Of a stretch of DNA of 64,000 nucleotides, positions 46,718 through 56,366 are shown piece after piece. Source of the DNA: an uncultured Bacteroides sp. (GTDB lineage Bacteria; Bacteroidota; Bacteroidia; Bacteroidales; Bacteroidaceae); assembly GCA_949300425.1 (NCBI GenBank), contig CASGED010000039.1:1-64000 (forward strand), given 5' to 3'. Both the position numbers and the translations under genes were made by a program. The notes beneath the pieces were generated by a model, which was not told the origin of the DNA, searched no databases, and saw nothing but the letters and a program-made list of their open reading frames with translations. The first letter of the stretch is position 1. Each line of letters starts with the position of its first letter.

Positions 46718-48583
46718 TTATTCCCAGCCCGGATTTTGAATCAGCCCGTAGCCTTTGTTTACTTCATCTGACGGGAAAGCACTCAGATAGTTTCTCGGAG
46801 AGAACTCTTTCTGCCAAGCACGTTCCGGCAGCAGGAAGGTTTCAAACTTGTACGCCCCGGTCGTCTTGTGCTTGTACACCCGCAAACCGTGCAGGCGTTT
46901 GGAGAAGATATCCGCACGTTTCCAACGGATCAAGTCAAAGAAACGCACCTCTTCGCTCCAGAACTCGCAAGCACGTTCGCGCAAGATGGCTTCACGCAGT
47001 TCTTCCTGGCTCATCGACTTATCCAAGTCCCCCAAGCCCACGCGGCGGCGCACCACATTGACGTAATCAAAAGCGTCCATGCCCAACTCGTCCGCCACAC
47101 GGGCAAGTCCCGATTCGTTCATCGCCTCGGCCTGCGACAGATAGATCTCGGACAGGCGGAGCAAAGGCCATTGCATGACCCGGTTTTTAAACTCGCCGCC
47201 ATCCCGGTCCAGACCGAACTTAAACGCCGTCAGGCCGCTGTTGATGCTTGCCGCGTCAATAGGGTATACCCCGAAGTTTTTCCCTTTCGGATAATTCGCC
47301 TTGTCGTTCGGGTCTTCCTGAAACAGCTCGATGGGATTACCCTTGAAGTCATCACCGTCGATATAGATGGTCTCATACAAACGGGGGTCGCGATTGGCGA
47401 ACGGATTCGCGGCCTGCTCCGGATTGTCCCAGCTGAAGGCTGAACCGTCGGCCATCTGGTATTGGTCGAACAGCTCCTTGGTCGGGCCAAAACCGCCCCA
47501 GCGGATGCTCTGAATCAAAAGAGAGTTCTGGGTCGTGGTACGGATGTTGCGGAAGGTGGCAATCAGGCTTTCCGTGGTACCCCGCTTGTAATAGGCATCC
47601 CGGAAAGCACTCCTATAAGTTCCTTTTTCCGACTCACCGGCTTCCACCAATTTGTAATACCCGTTGGCGCGCACCGCTTTGAAAAATTCCAGGCCGGCTT
47701 TGGCGGCGTCTTCCCAACGGCTTTGCTGATAATCACCATACCAGGTCAGCAACTTGTCAGACGCTTCGCCCGGATAGAACGCCTCGTTACTGTTGAACAA
47801 CGGACTGGCCGCAAACAGCAGCACCCGCACTTTCAAGGCCATGGCCGAAGCTTTGGTGACGCGTCCGTACCAGTTGTCCTGCTCGTTGGCAGGCAAGGTC
47901 CAGGGCAGGTCCGGGCAGGCGATAGCCTCGTCCAACAGCCCGATGATGAAATCCACCGTCTCTGCCACCGTGGAGCGTGCGGGGAAGTTTATCTCTTCGG
48001 CGGACAGACTGTGGTCTATCAGCGGAAGACCGCCGTAATGGCGGAACATGTTGGCGTAAAAGATGGCGACCAGAATCTTGGCTTCCGCCTTCATGCGCGA
48101 CTTTTCCGCCTCCGTCATGTCCGGCACCCGGTCCACGTTCTCGCAGAACAGCCACGCGTGGCGGATACCCTTCCAGGAACCGAATTCGTTGAAACGGAAC
48201 TTCGAGATGTTGTCCATCCCGATGGTGCCCGAACCGTTGGGGTTCTCAACATCGGCCGTGTACTTGCCGGGATAATAAATCTGCTGCTCCCCGCTGTCGT
48301 TCACAAACGTGTGCGCCAAGTCAGTCAGCCCCTCGATGCTGCCCTTCTTCATCGCGGTATAAAAGGTAGACGTGCCATAACCGTAAGGCAGGTAATCATA
48401 ACTGTTCCACAACACGCGCTGGGCATATTCCGCCGTTGAAAAGATGGTGTCGATGGTGATGTCCGTGCTTGGCGGTTTCTGAAGGAAACTTTCGCCCAAC
48501 GCGAAATCCTCACAAGAAGTCAACGTGGCAAACAGCCCGCTAAGCCATAACAGATATAGTCTTAACTTTTTCATTCTTTTCAT
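46718..48583 (-). CDS. SusD-like glycan-binding lipoprotein (SusD-a)
   Basis: A 621-residue RagB/SusD lipoprotein, signal ending LFATLTSC. AEAKILVAIFYANMFRHYGGLPL, WPLLRLSEIYLSQAEAMNES and ILRERACEFWSEEVRFFDLIRWK are SusD signatures. The frame is open from 48604, overlapping SusC-a; the ATG at 48583 (MKRMKK) or 48574 (MKKLRLYLL) is more likely, after an AAGGAT-like site. It pairs with SusC-a and precedes SusC-b by 30 bases. Confidence 0.9.
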   Translation of the reverse strand: MKRMKKLRLYLLWLSGLFATLTSCEDFALGESFLQKPPSTDITIDTIFSTAEYAQRVLWNSYDYLPYGYGTSTFYTAMKKGSIEGLTDLAHTFVNDSGEQQIYYPGKYTADVENPNGSGTIGMDNISKFRFNEFGSWKGIRHAWLFCENVDRVPDMTEAEKSRMKAEAKILVAIFYANMFRHYGGLPLIDHSLSAEEINFPARSTVAETVDFIIGLLDEAIACPDLPWTLPANEQDNWYGRVTKASAMALKVRVLLFAASPLFNSNEAFYPGEASDKLLTWYGDYQQSRWEDAAKAGLEFFKAVRANGYYKLVEAGESEKGTYRSAFRDAYYKRGTTESLIATFRNIRTTTQNSLLIQSIRWGGFGPTKELFDQYQMADGSAFSWDNPEQAANPFANRDPRLYETIYIDGDDFKGNPIELFQEDPNDKANYPKGKNFGVYPIDAASINSGLTAFKFGLDRDGGEFKNRVMQWPLLRLSEIYLSQAEAMNESGLARVADELGMDAFDYVNVVRRRVGLGDLDKSMSQEELREAILRERACEFWSEEVRFFDLIRWKRADIFSKRLHGLRVYKHKTTGAYKFETFLLPERAWQKEFSPRNYLSAFPSDEVNKGYGLIQNPGWE

Positions 48584-48593
48584 CCTTTTAAAA

Positions 48594-51500
48594 TTAGAAA
48601 CCAAGTTTTAATCCGAAATTTACCACCCGGATCAGTGGATAGGAAGGGCTGAGCGTATTCGTCGTCTCCGGGTCCAGCACGTCCAAGCTGTCGAACGTCA
48701 GCAGGTTGTAGCCGGACACATAGACACGCAGCGAACCGATGTGCGCCTTGGACAACAACGACTTGGGGAACGAGTACCCCACTTCCAAGTTCTTCAGGCG
48801 CAGATAAGAGGCGTCGCGCAGCCACAAGTCCGAAGCCTGGTAGTTATGCTTCTTGTTCGCGAACGAGATGCGGGGTGCTTTGGCCGCGTCCCCTTTTTCC
48901 GGTGTCCAGGCTTCGTCCACCAAATATTTCAGCAACGACTTGTTATTCTGTTCGCCGAAGGGCTCTCTGTAAATCTGTTGCAACATACGTGACGTTTTTG
49001 TAGCTCCGGTCCAAGTCATGCTGACATCAAATCCCTTGTACGAGAAGCCGAGGTTCACGCCACCCGTCAACAACGGATAGATGGGGTAACCGATGGCACT
49101 TTGATCGCGATAGTCTATCAGCATGTCCCCGTTCAGGTCTTTGTACTTCACGTCGCCCGCGTTGGGCGTAAAGCCGGTGCCATAGTCGGGCACGCTGGTG
49201 CCCTTGGCCGAAGCGTAGGCCGCCGCCTCTTCCTCGGTGAAGTAGCCGTCGAATTGGTAACCGAAAGACTGCCCCACGGGCTTGCCCGTCCTCATCATGT
49301 AGTCGTAGGGCTGCGGGATCTCGTCCATGAACACGATTTCGTTCTTGGCGTAAGAGAGGTTCACGCCCACCGAGTAGGCGAAGTCCGATCCGACGCGGTC
49401 GTCCCAGTTCACGCTGATTTCATAGCCCCTGTTGTTCACCTTGCCGATGTTCGCCGTCGGCAGGGTCACCGCTAAGTAGCCGGGCATCACCTGGCGTGAG
49501 GTCAGGATGTCCCTGCGGTGTTCTATGAAATAGTCGAAGGTCGTTTTCAGACGGTCGTCAAAGAAATACAGGTCCACGCCGTAGTTCTGCTTGACGGCGG
49601 TTTCCCACGTCACGTCCGGATTACCTTTTTTCGACTCGGCGGCCAGGATGACGTTGGCCGAGTTATTGATACCGAAGTTGTAACCGTTTCCGTCCCCATC
49701 GGGGTCATAGACGTCCGGCAGGTAAAGGAAACGCGAGTTGTCGCTGGTGCGGTCGTTACCCACCATACCCCACGAAGCACGTACCTTGAAATAGCTGAGG
49801 TAGGGTTTCAGGCTTTTCATAAAGTTCTCCTCAGAAATAATCCAGCCCACCGATCCGGCGGGGAACAAGCCGAAGCGTTTGCCCGGGGCGAAGTTCTCCG
49901 AGCCGTTATAACCCACGCTGAAGTCCGCCATGTAGCGCGTGTTCCAGTCGTAGGTGGCACGCCCCACAAAGCCGATGTAGGCACGGGGAATGCCCGGATA
50001 ACTGCCCGCCGGATAGTATCTCATGGACTGGTTGTACATGGCCAGTGCCGACACATGGTGCGCACCGAAATCGCGTTGGTAGTTCAGCGCCGCTTCCATG
50101 TACCAGTCTCTGGACTTGCCGGAGCCGGTGGAGAAGCCCAAGGGCGATTTCTGGTTGGTTTTCTTCAGCACGACCGATCCGTCTTCCTGGATCAGTGCCT
50201 CGTAATAGTCGCCGTTGGAGGCGGTACGGTTTTTGGTGGCGGTGGTCCCGCTGTTGTACGATGCCTTCAGCGACGCCCGCAAGCCCTTGGTGACGAAGTC
50301 CAACTGCTGCTCTAACGTAAAGTCGAAGTTCAGCGTGTTTCCCAGCGACGAGCGGTAGCCTTTCCCGTAGAAGTTCTGCATCGGGCTGGTCACGGATCCC
50401 ATGGTCGTAGGCAGAATCGTCGGGTCGGTCCGTATCAGCTTTCCGTCCACCACGCCGACGCCTGCGAAAGGAGGAGCCTCATAGATCTCGCGGAACAGAT
50501 AAGCGAGGCTTGTCGAAGTACCGTTGGTGTAGTTAGGAGTACGCTGGTTGTTCAGGCGTCCGCCCAAGTTGATTTTCATCGTTGTCGTCCGGGTCACGTC
50601 GATGTCCAAGTTGATGCGGTAGTTATATCGGTTGTATTTATAGTTTGCATCGTAATCCGTCTCATAGGTCTTCAGCAGACCGTCTTGCGTGAACACGCCC
50701 AACGAGGCGAAATAGCGCACCGACTTGGCACCGCCCGATATCGTGAAGTTGTGCTGGCTCTGCCAGGCGGATTTCTTAATCAGAAGGTCGGTCCAGTCCA
50801 CGTCCGGATAAGCCAGCGGGTTGTTGTGCGTGCGGAATCCCTCCAATACTTCCGGCGTGAAGGACAACTCGTCCTCGGGCGTGCCACTGGCCAGTTCCGC
50901 CTGGTTGTACACGGAAGCATACTCATAGCTGTTGGCGAACTCGGGGATGCGGGTCGGCATCTGCAGGCCGAACGAGGTGGAGAAACTGATTTTCGCCTTG
51001 CCCTCCTGGCCGCGTTTGGTCGTCACCAAAATAACGCCGTTCGCGCCGCGCACACCGAACACCGCAGTGGCGGAAGCGTCCTTCAGCACCGTAATGTCTT
51101 CCACCTCATTGGGATCCAGCTGTCCGAACGAGCGTTCCACCCCGTCCACCAATACCAAGGGCGAGGAAAGGCCTTCGGACAGAGAGCCCACACCGCGCAC
51201 ATACAGCGTGGCGTCATCCGCACCGGGCTGGCCGGAACTCTGCACACTGGCCAATCCCGTCACTTTGCCGGTCAGGGCGTTAGTGATGCTACCCGTAGGA
51301 CTTTTCAGGATTTCATCCGATTTCACCGAAGAAAGAGCGCCGGTGATAGTGACCTTTTTCGTCGTTCCGTACGCGATGATCTGTACTTCATCAAGGTTGG
51401 TCACATTCTCATTCAGCCGGATGTCCAGTTTGGCTTCCCCCTTGTAGACTATCTCCCGGTCTTTATAGCCGATAAAGGAGACTAAAATAGTGGAACCGAC

Positions 51501-51737
51501 AGGAACCTTCAATGTAAATTCCCCGTCCATATTGGTCACCACACCGGTCGTGGTGCCTTTAATGCGCACTGTGGCTCCGGCCACAGGCCCCATGTCGTCC
51601 GAGACGACACCGGTCACAACTTTTTCTTTCGATTGCTGCACGGCAACCGTTGGCCGGAGGCGGGTGTCGCCCCCCGTGGCCTTACCCGAATGTAAGACCA
51701 GCAAAGCCAAAACAAACATACAAATCTTGTGCCTCAT
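48594..51737 (-). CDS. SusC-like TonB-dependent transporter (SusC-a)
   Basis: A 1047-residue SusC transporter. After the signal peptide, a carboxypeptidase-D regulatory-like domain (about 38-115: VVTGVVSDDMGPVAGATVRI, MDGEFTLKVP) precedes the TonB-box region VQIIAYGTTKKVTITGALS and the plug motif VFGVRGANGVILVTTKRG. The barrel ends NFGLKLGF. It is the first structural gene after the HTCS, 216 bases downstream of it; that gap should hold the regulated promoter. Confidence 0.93.
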   Translation of the reverse strand: MRHKICMFVLALLVLHSGKATGGDTRLRPTVAVQQSKEKVVTGVVSDDMGPVAGATVRIKGTTTGVVTNMDGEFTLKVPVGSTILVSFIGYKDREIVYKGEAKLDIRLNENVTNLDEVQIIAYGTTKKVTITGALSSVKSDEILKSPTGSITNALTGKVTGLASVQSSGQPGADDATLYVRGVGSLSEGLSSPLVLVDGVERSFGQLDPNEVEDITVLKDASATAVFGVRGANGVILVTTKRGQEGKAKISFSTSFGLQMPTRIPEFANSYEYASVYNQAELASGTPEDELSFTPEVLEGFRTHNNPLAYPDVDWTDLLIKKSAWQSQHNFTISGGAKSVRYFASLGVFTQDGLLKTYETDYDANYKYNRYNYRINLDIDVTRTTTMKINLGGRLNNQRTPNYTNGTSTSLAYLFREIYEAPPFAGVGVVDGKLIRTDPTILPTTMGSVTSPMQNFYGKGYRSSLGNTLNFDFTLEQQLDFVTKGLRASLKASYNSGTTATKNRTASNGDYYEALIQEDGSVVLKKTNQKSPLGFSTGSGKSRDWYMEAALNYQRDFGAHHVSALAMYNQSMRYYPAGSYPGIPRAYIGFVGRATYDWNTRYMADFSVGYNGSENFAPGKRFGLFPAGSVGWIISEENFMKSLKPYLSYFKVRASWGMVGNDRTSDNSRFLYLPDVYDPDGDGNGYNFGINNSANVILAAESKKGNPDVTWETAVKQNYGVDLYFFDDRLKTTFDYFIEHRRDILTSRQVMPGYLAVTLPTANIGKVNNRGYEISVNWDDRVGSDFAYSVGVNLSYAKNEIVFMDEIPQPYDYMMRTGKPVGQSFGYQFDGYFTEEEAAAYASAKGTSVPDYGTGFTPNAGDVKYKDLNGDMLIDYRDQSAIGYPIYPLLTGGVNLGFSYKGFDVSMTWTGATKTSRMLQQIYREPFGEQNNKSLLKYLVDEAWTPEKGDAAKAPRISFANKKHNYQASDLWLRDASYLRLKNLEVGYSFPKSLLSKAHIGSLRVYVSGYNLLTFDSLDVLDPETTNTLSPSYPLIRVVNFGLKLGF

Positions 51738-51953
51738 AAACTGAAGGTAGATTTTGTGATTAACATTAAAAAATTAAATAACTCTCATTTGCCACCCGTC
51801 ACATCATCAAACGGGAGACACCGCAAATTAAGATACTTTTCGTTTTTTAAAGTTAACCATATTATGTAATAAAGGTGCAGGAACTGTACCCGGTACAAAT
51901 TGGGCACCTATCCGTACAATTTGGGCACATTCCATCGCCATCTACCCCCGGCT

Positions 51954-54900
51954 TTACCGGATGGAATGCATGTCGTCCCCGCCATCTTTCTTACGATAGG
52001 CCTGGGGAGGCACCCCGTAGAAGCTTTTAAAGCTACGGCTGAAATAACGCGGCGATGAGAAGCCCAACCGGTAAGAAATCTCCGCAATGTTCAGCAGCGG
52101 TTCGTTCTGCAACAGATACAGTGCCTCCTCCAACTTCATCTTCAGGGCGAACTCGTTCGGCGTCAGCCCGGTTATCTCTTTGACGCGGACAAACATTTTG
52201 TTGCGGCCGATATGCAGTTCCTTGGCCAGCATGTCCATGTCAAAATCAGGATTGTCGAAGTTGTCTCGGATCACCTTTACCACGGCATCCAGCAATTTCC
52301 GGTCCGGTACGGAAAGCCCCTTCGCCTCTTCGCGCCCGCCGGCGTCGGCCTGCCCCGTGGCGGACAGCTTTCGCAGGAGCGCTTGCCGGACGGCCAGCAG
52401 ATTGGCGCAACGCGCCAGCAGTAACTTCACGTTGAAAGGCTTGGCGATATAGGCGTCCGCACCCGACAAGTAGCCTTCAAGCATGTAATCCTCCGACACC
52501 CGGGCCGTCAGCAGCACGACGGGGATGTAGGCCAGCTCCACATTGTTCTTTATCTTGTGGCACATCTCCTCGCCGGACATTACGGGCATCATCACGTCGC
52601 TGACAATCAGGTCAGGCCGCAGGCGGCAGGCCTCTTCGTAACCTTCCTGTCCGTCCGACGCCCGACACACCCGGTAATAGGGTCCGAAGATTTCGGTCAG
52701 CATCCGCCGCATTTCCCCGTCATCTTCCACAATCAGGATAAGGGTGCGCCCGTCGTCCGCTTCCCTTGCCGTTTCCCCGTCCGGTTTGTCCTCCTTCTCT
52801 TCGGCCAGCCACCTTTCCGGATGCTCGTCAGCGGTCAACGGCGCCGGCTTGCGCGTCAGCTCTTCCTCGGAGAAGTGTCCGTTGCCCCAGGGCAGGCTGA
52901 CCGTAAACACACTGCCCTGCCCCACCCCGCTCTCCACGCGGATGCTTCCATGATGGGCTTCCACAATGCCCTTGCTGAAGGCCAAGCCTATGCCGCTTCC
53001 ACCCGCCCCGTCTTCCGCGGGGGTTTCTCCCTGATAGAACCGTTCGAAAATCCGCGCACGCTCTCCGGCCGGAATGCCGCAGCCCGTATCCGCCACAGTT
53101 ATCTCCGCATGGGTCTGCAGACGACGGACGGTCACCGTCACGCTTCCCTCCGCAGGGGTATATTTGAAGGCGTTCGCCACGAGGTTATAAAAAACCTTCT
53201 GCAACTGCATCGGGTCGAACCACAACCGGATTTCAGCCTCCGGGCACACAACCGTGTAGCCGATGTTCCGCCGCTTGGCCAGCTCGTCAAACGAAGCGCA
53301 AACGTCCTTCACTAACGCGACGATATTTCCGCATTCCACTTTCAATGTCAGGAAGCCCTGCTCCTGCTTGCGGAAATCGAGCAGTTCCGTGATCAGGAAA
53401 CGCAGCTGCAAAGCGTTTTTATAGATGTGGCGCATTTTCTTCAGTGCCGCCTGAGGCAGGTTCACCTCCTGCAGCAGCATTTCCGCCTGCCCCACAATCA
53501 GCGTCAGCGGCGTACGGAATTCGTGGGAGACGTTGGTAAAGAAACGCAGCTTCAGCCGGTTCACTTCCTCTATTCGCTCTTTCTCCATCCGCTCGTTCTC
53601 CAACGACACGGCCAGTTGCCGACGGGCACGGCGTATGCGCCACAAACCATAACAGACGCCCGTCACGACCAGCAGATACACTCCATAAGCCCATCCGTTA
53701 GCAAACCACGGAGAACAGATACGGATGCCCAAGGCAATTTCCTTATTATACGAAGCCCCTAACTTGTTACCCGTCTCGCGCACCCGCAGGCGGTATTTGC
53801 CGGGAGGCAGATTGGTATAACTCAGTTCATAATGATCGGTAGGGATCCATTCCTCGTCAAATCCTTCTAACTTATATTGATAAGCCGTGGTACGGTCCAA
53901 AGCGATATAATTGGAGTTGGCAAAAGTCAGCGAGATATTATTCCAGTCATAAGCCAGCTCCACTTCGCGGGTGAAAGGCAAAGCCTGTTTCAGAATGCCT
54001 TTCTCCCCTCCCGGCACGACTTTCTTATTATTGACGGACAAGTCGGCAAAATAGAAGTTAGCGTCCGCTTTGTACTGTTCATAAAGCGCCCTTTCATTGA
54101 AAGCCATCATCCCGTCCACTCCGCCAATGTAGATGCGGTCGTCGCCCGCAATGCAGATGCCGCCGCCATCCGTCACCGCGGAAATCATCCCCTTATTGGC
54201 AGACAACTCTATGGAACGTACCGTGCCGTTGAACGGAGAGTAAATCGAAATTCCCCGGTCGTTGGTTATCAGGATATGATTCATGGGTGTTTCGGCCAGG
54301 TTGTAGCAATAATCGCTCAGCAGGCCGTTCGCGCCCGAGGTATAATGCCGGACACTGTCAGTCATCTGATTATAGGAAAACACGCCGGAACCTAAGGTGG
54401 CAAAATAAACGGTTCCGTCTTTGGCTGTCATGACTTTGGTCACCCGCACTTTCTCATTCATGAAACGCTCCGGTTCCGTCTCAGCCTCTATCTCCCGAGT
54501 CTGTAGATTCATCTTGTACAAATCGCTGTCCGAAGCCATCCATAAATTGCCGTGGGAATCGATCTCCAACGTAAAATATTCAAGTCCGCTTATCAACTCA
54601 AACCTGTCCGCTTTCACATCCAACACCCACAGCCCGTTTTCCGCGGCCACGTATAAACGCCCTTCTTTATACAAACAATAATAAATGCTGTTACCGGGAC
54701 CGTCCTTCCGACCCGAATAATGGTAAAATCTCCCGGTTTGTTTGTCATAACGACTTAAACCTCCGGTGTATGTACCGATATAAATGCAATCGTGCTCCCG
54801 GTCATAAGCCAATGTCTTAATATTATCATGAGGGATAGAGTTCGGTTCGGAGGCCGATGCCTCAAAGTAAGTAAACGTGGCGGTCTTGCGGTAATAGCGG

Positions 54901-55988
54901 TTGACGCCGCCACCGTCTGTCGCAATCCACAAATCGTGCTCGTTGTCCTCCACAATCTGACCGATAACCGGAAAATTCAGGCACTTCCCATTCTTCTCAT
55001 GGTAAGGATGGTAATAAGTGAACAAGTCGTTCCCCATATTAAAATAGTTGACGCCACCATAATAAGAACCCACCCAGATTGTCCCTTGCTTGTCACGATA
55101 TAAAGAAAATACGGACTCATGCTCCAACAAGCCCGGATAAGTTCCGGGCTTATACGTTTTAAACGTCTTCCTATAAGGATTATATACCTGCAGGCCTTCA
55201 AAAGTCCCGAACCAGATATTCTGCTTGTCATCCTCCACAAACTCCCGAATCTGGCCGCTGATAACTTTGGACGCTGCGGATTCCTCCTTTATCAATTCGC
55301 CTTTTTTGCTCAGGTGAAAAAGTCCATTCATGCGCGATCCAATCCACAATTCGCCTAAACTACTGACAAACAAACGATAAATCTCAATATCCGGCAATAC
55401 AGTTTTTAGCTTTTCCCCGTTCCAGCAATACAGTCCGTCGACTGTACCGATATATAAATCGTTTCCATATTGCACCATGCAATTGACCGTAGACACTTCT
55501 ATCCGTTTTTGCAGGGCTAACGTCCTCTCATCCAAGTTATACGCGCATAGAGAATCGCGCACGAAACACCAAAGCCGATCATTTATCACAGCCAAAGCCC
55601 TGACATGACGCGGATAAATCTCCGTAAAACGTTCCGTCAATACATCATATTCAACTAAAGCGCCATTATTATTGATATACACCCTTCCTGAACAGTCACC
55701 TACGATTTGATTTACCCGTCCGTTCATGAATTTCTTCACGACAGCCCCGTCAGGCGACGTCATTTCATAGCTCTTAATTTTCTCTATCTGAGTCCCGTCA
55801 TAGACATTCACACCCTCATTTGTTCCAAACCACATGCGCCCCAATGTATCTTGATAAATGGATAGGACTGAAAGATTGGATAATCCTTCCTTAATTCCCA
55901 GTTTCTTAAAATATTGTCCATACGTGACAACACTAAAGGGCAAAAATAGAAACAGGAGAATAAGTCTATACTTCAATAATAAAGGCAT
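51954..55988 (-). CDS. Hybrid two-component system sensor-regulator (HTCS)
   Basis: A 1344-residue membrane protein joining all phosphorelay parts. A signal/TM start (MPLLLKYRLILLFLFLPFSV) leads to a periplasmic Reg_prop beta-propeller (about 30-680; repeats such as LGRMWFGTNEGVNVYDG) and a Y_Y_Y domain (about 690-755). One TM helix lies at about 765-788. HisKA has His822 in VSHEFRTPLTL, HATPase follows (VADTGCGIPAG), then a receiver with phospho-acceptor Asp1131 (SDVMMPVMSGE) and a C-terminal AraC HTH (about 1230-1335). HTCSs bind a PUL glycan fragment in the periplasm and activate the PUL. It regulates the tandem SusCD operon. Confidence 0.95.
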   Translation of the reverse strand: MPLLLKYRLILLFLFLPFSVVTYGQYFKKLGIKEGLSNLSVLSIYQDTLGRMWFGTNEGVNVYDGTQIEKIKSYEMTSPDGAVVKKFMNGRVNQIVGDCSGRVYINNNGALVEYDVLTERFTEIYPRHVRALAVINDRLWCFVRDSLCAYNLDERTLALQKRIEVSTVNCMVQYGNDLYIGTVDGLYCWNGEKLKTVLPDIEIYRLFVSSLGELWIGSRMNGLFHLSKKGELIKEESAASKVISGQIREFVEDDKQNIWFGTFEGLQVYNPYRKTFKTYKPGTYPGLLEHESVFSLYRDKQGTIWVGSYYGGVNYFNMGNDLFTYYHPYHEKNGKCLNFPVIGQIVEDNEHDLWIATDGGGVNRYYRKTATFTYFEASASEPNSIPHDNIKTLAYDREHDCIYIGTYTGGLSRYDKQTGRFYHYSGRKDGPGNSIYYCLYKEGRLYVAAENGLWVLDVKADRFELISGLEYFTLEIDSHGNLWMASDSDLYKMNLQTREIEAETEPERFMNEKVRVTKVMTAKDGTVYFATLGSGVFSYNQMTDSVRHYTSGANGLLSDYCYNLAETPMNHILITNDRGISIYSPFNGTVRSIELSANKGMISAVTDGGGICIAGDDRIYIGGVDGMMAFNERALYEQYKADANFYFADLSVNNKKVVPGGEKGILKQALPFTREVELAYDWNNISLTFANSNYIALDRTTAYQYKLEGFDEEWIPTDHYELSYTNLPPGKYRLRVRETGNKLGASYNKEIALGIRICSPWFANGWAYGVYLLVVTGVCYGLWRIRRARRQLAVSLENERMEKERIEEVNRLKLRFFTNVSHEFRTPLTLIVGQAEMLLQEVNLPQAALKKMRHIYKNALQLRFLITELLDFRKQEQGFLTLKVECGNIVALVKDVCASFDELAKRRNIGYTVVCPEAEIRLWFDPMQLQKVFYNLVANAFKYTPAEGSVTVTVRRLQTHAEITVADTGCGIPAGERARIFERFYQGETPAEDGAGGSGIGLAFSKGIVEAHHGSIRVESGVGQGSVFTVSLPWGNGHFSEEELTRKPAPLTADEHPERWLAEEKEDKPDGETAREADDGRTLILIVEDDGEMRRMLTEIFGPYYRVCRASDGQEGYEEACRLRPDLIVSDVMMPVMSGEEMCHKIKNNVELAYIPVVLLTARVSEDYMLEGYLSGADAYIAKPFNVKLLLARCANLLAVRQALLRKLSATGQADAGGREEAKGLSVPDRKLLDAVVKVIRDNFDNPDFDMDMLAKELHIGRNKMFVRVKEITGLTPNEFALKMKLEEALYLLQNEPLLNIAEISYRLGFSSPRYFSRSFKSFYGVPPQAYRKKDGGDDMHSIR

Positions 55989-56017
55989 CTAATGGTGTAT
56001 TTAAAGTTAATGAAGCA

Positions 56018-56049
56018 CAAAAGTATAAAAATCCATCTATATTTCCAAA
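56018..56049 (-). promoter_or_regulatory. HTCS gene promoter
   Basis: Minus-strand TACTTTTG (56018-56025) with TTTG (56046-56049) at 20-base spacing; the -7 box lies 30 bases before the HTCS start. Confidence 0.7.
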
Positions 56050-56071
56050 ATGATTCGTATACTTAATTTAT

Positions 56072-56196
56072 AATGAACAAATTGTATTATATTTGCCAGG
56101 ACAATCATTAGTGGTACAGAGCTATGGACGTCAAACTTTTGTTAGTGGAAGACGACCCAAACTTAGCATATATTATCCGTTCGGGGCTGCGCTTTC
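56072..56196 (+). repeat. Duplicated promoter and 5' end of the response regulator gene
   Basis: The -7 box TATATTTG (56088-56095), leader and first ~24 codons of the intact gene at 57709-57815 are repeated here. The coding parts (from ATG 56124 to GGGGCTG) differ by only a few bases over about 70; the leaders differ by a 2-base gap and scattered changes. After GGGGCTG the sequences diverge abruptly. Confidence 0.85.
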
Positions 56197-56366
56197 TTTT
56201 TAGAAGAAATAGTTTGGCGGGTAAAGTTTTCAATCGTAAATTTGCGAGAGAAAAATTATATCTCAGAAACATAATGTTCGAGAAACATAATAATCGGGTA
56301 AAGTATGGAATTTGTAGACAGGAAGGAAGAACAACATCGGTTGGCAAGGGCCTTTGCATCGAATAA
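56124..56366 (+). pseudogene. Chimeric 80-residue frame starting as the response regulator
   Basis: The first 22 residues (MDVKLLLVEDDPNLAYIIRS) are the response regulator start; the remaining 58 (RFLFRRNSLAGKVFNRKF and onward) are unrelated and basic. The frame overlaps the ATPase start at 56305 by 62 bases. Most likely it is a by-product of the rearrangement, but it has the duplicated promoter and could be translated as a leader affecting ATPase expression. Confidence 0.6.

Noticed and set aside
51738..51953. A clear -33/-7 promoter for SusC-a
   Set aside because: Only an imperfect TTAATTTG was found; the regulated promoter is likely here but cannot be placed from sequence.
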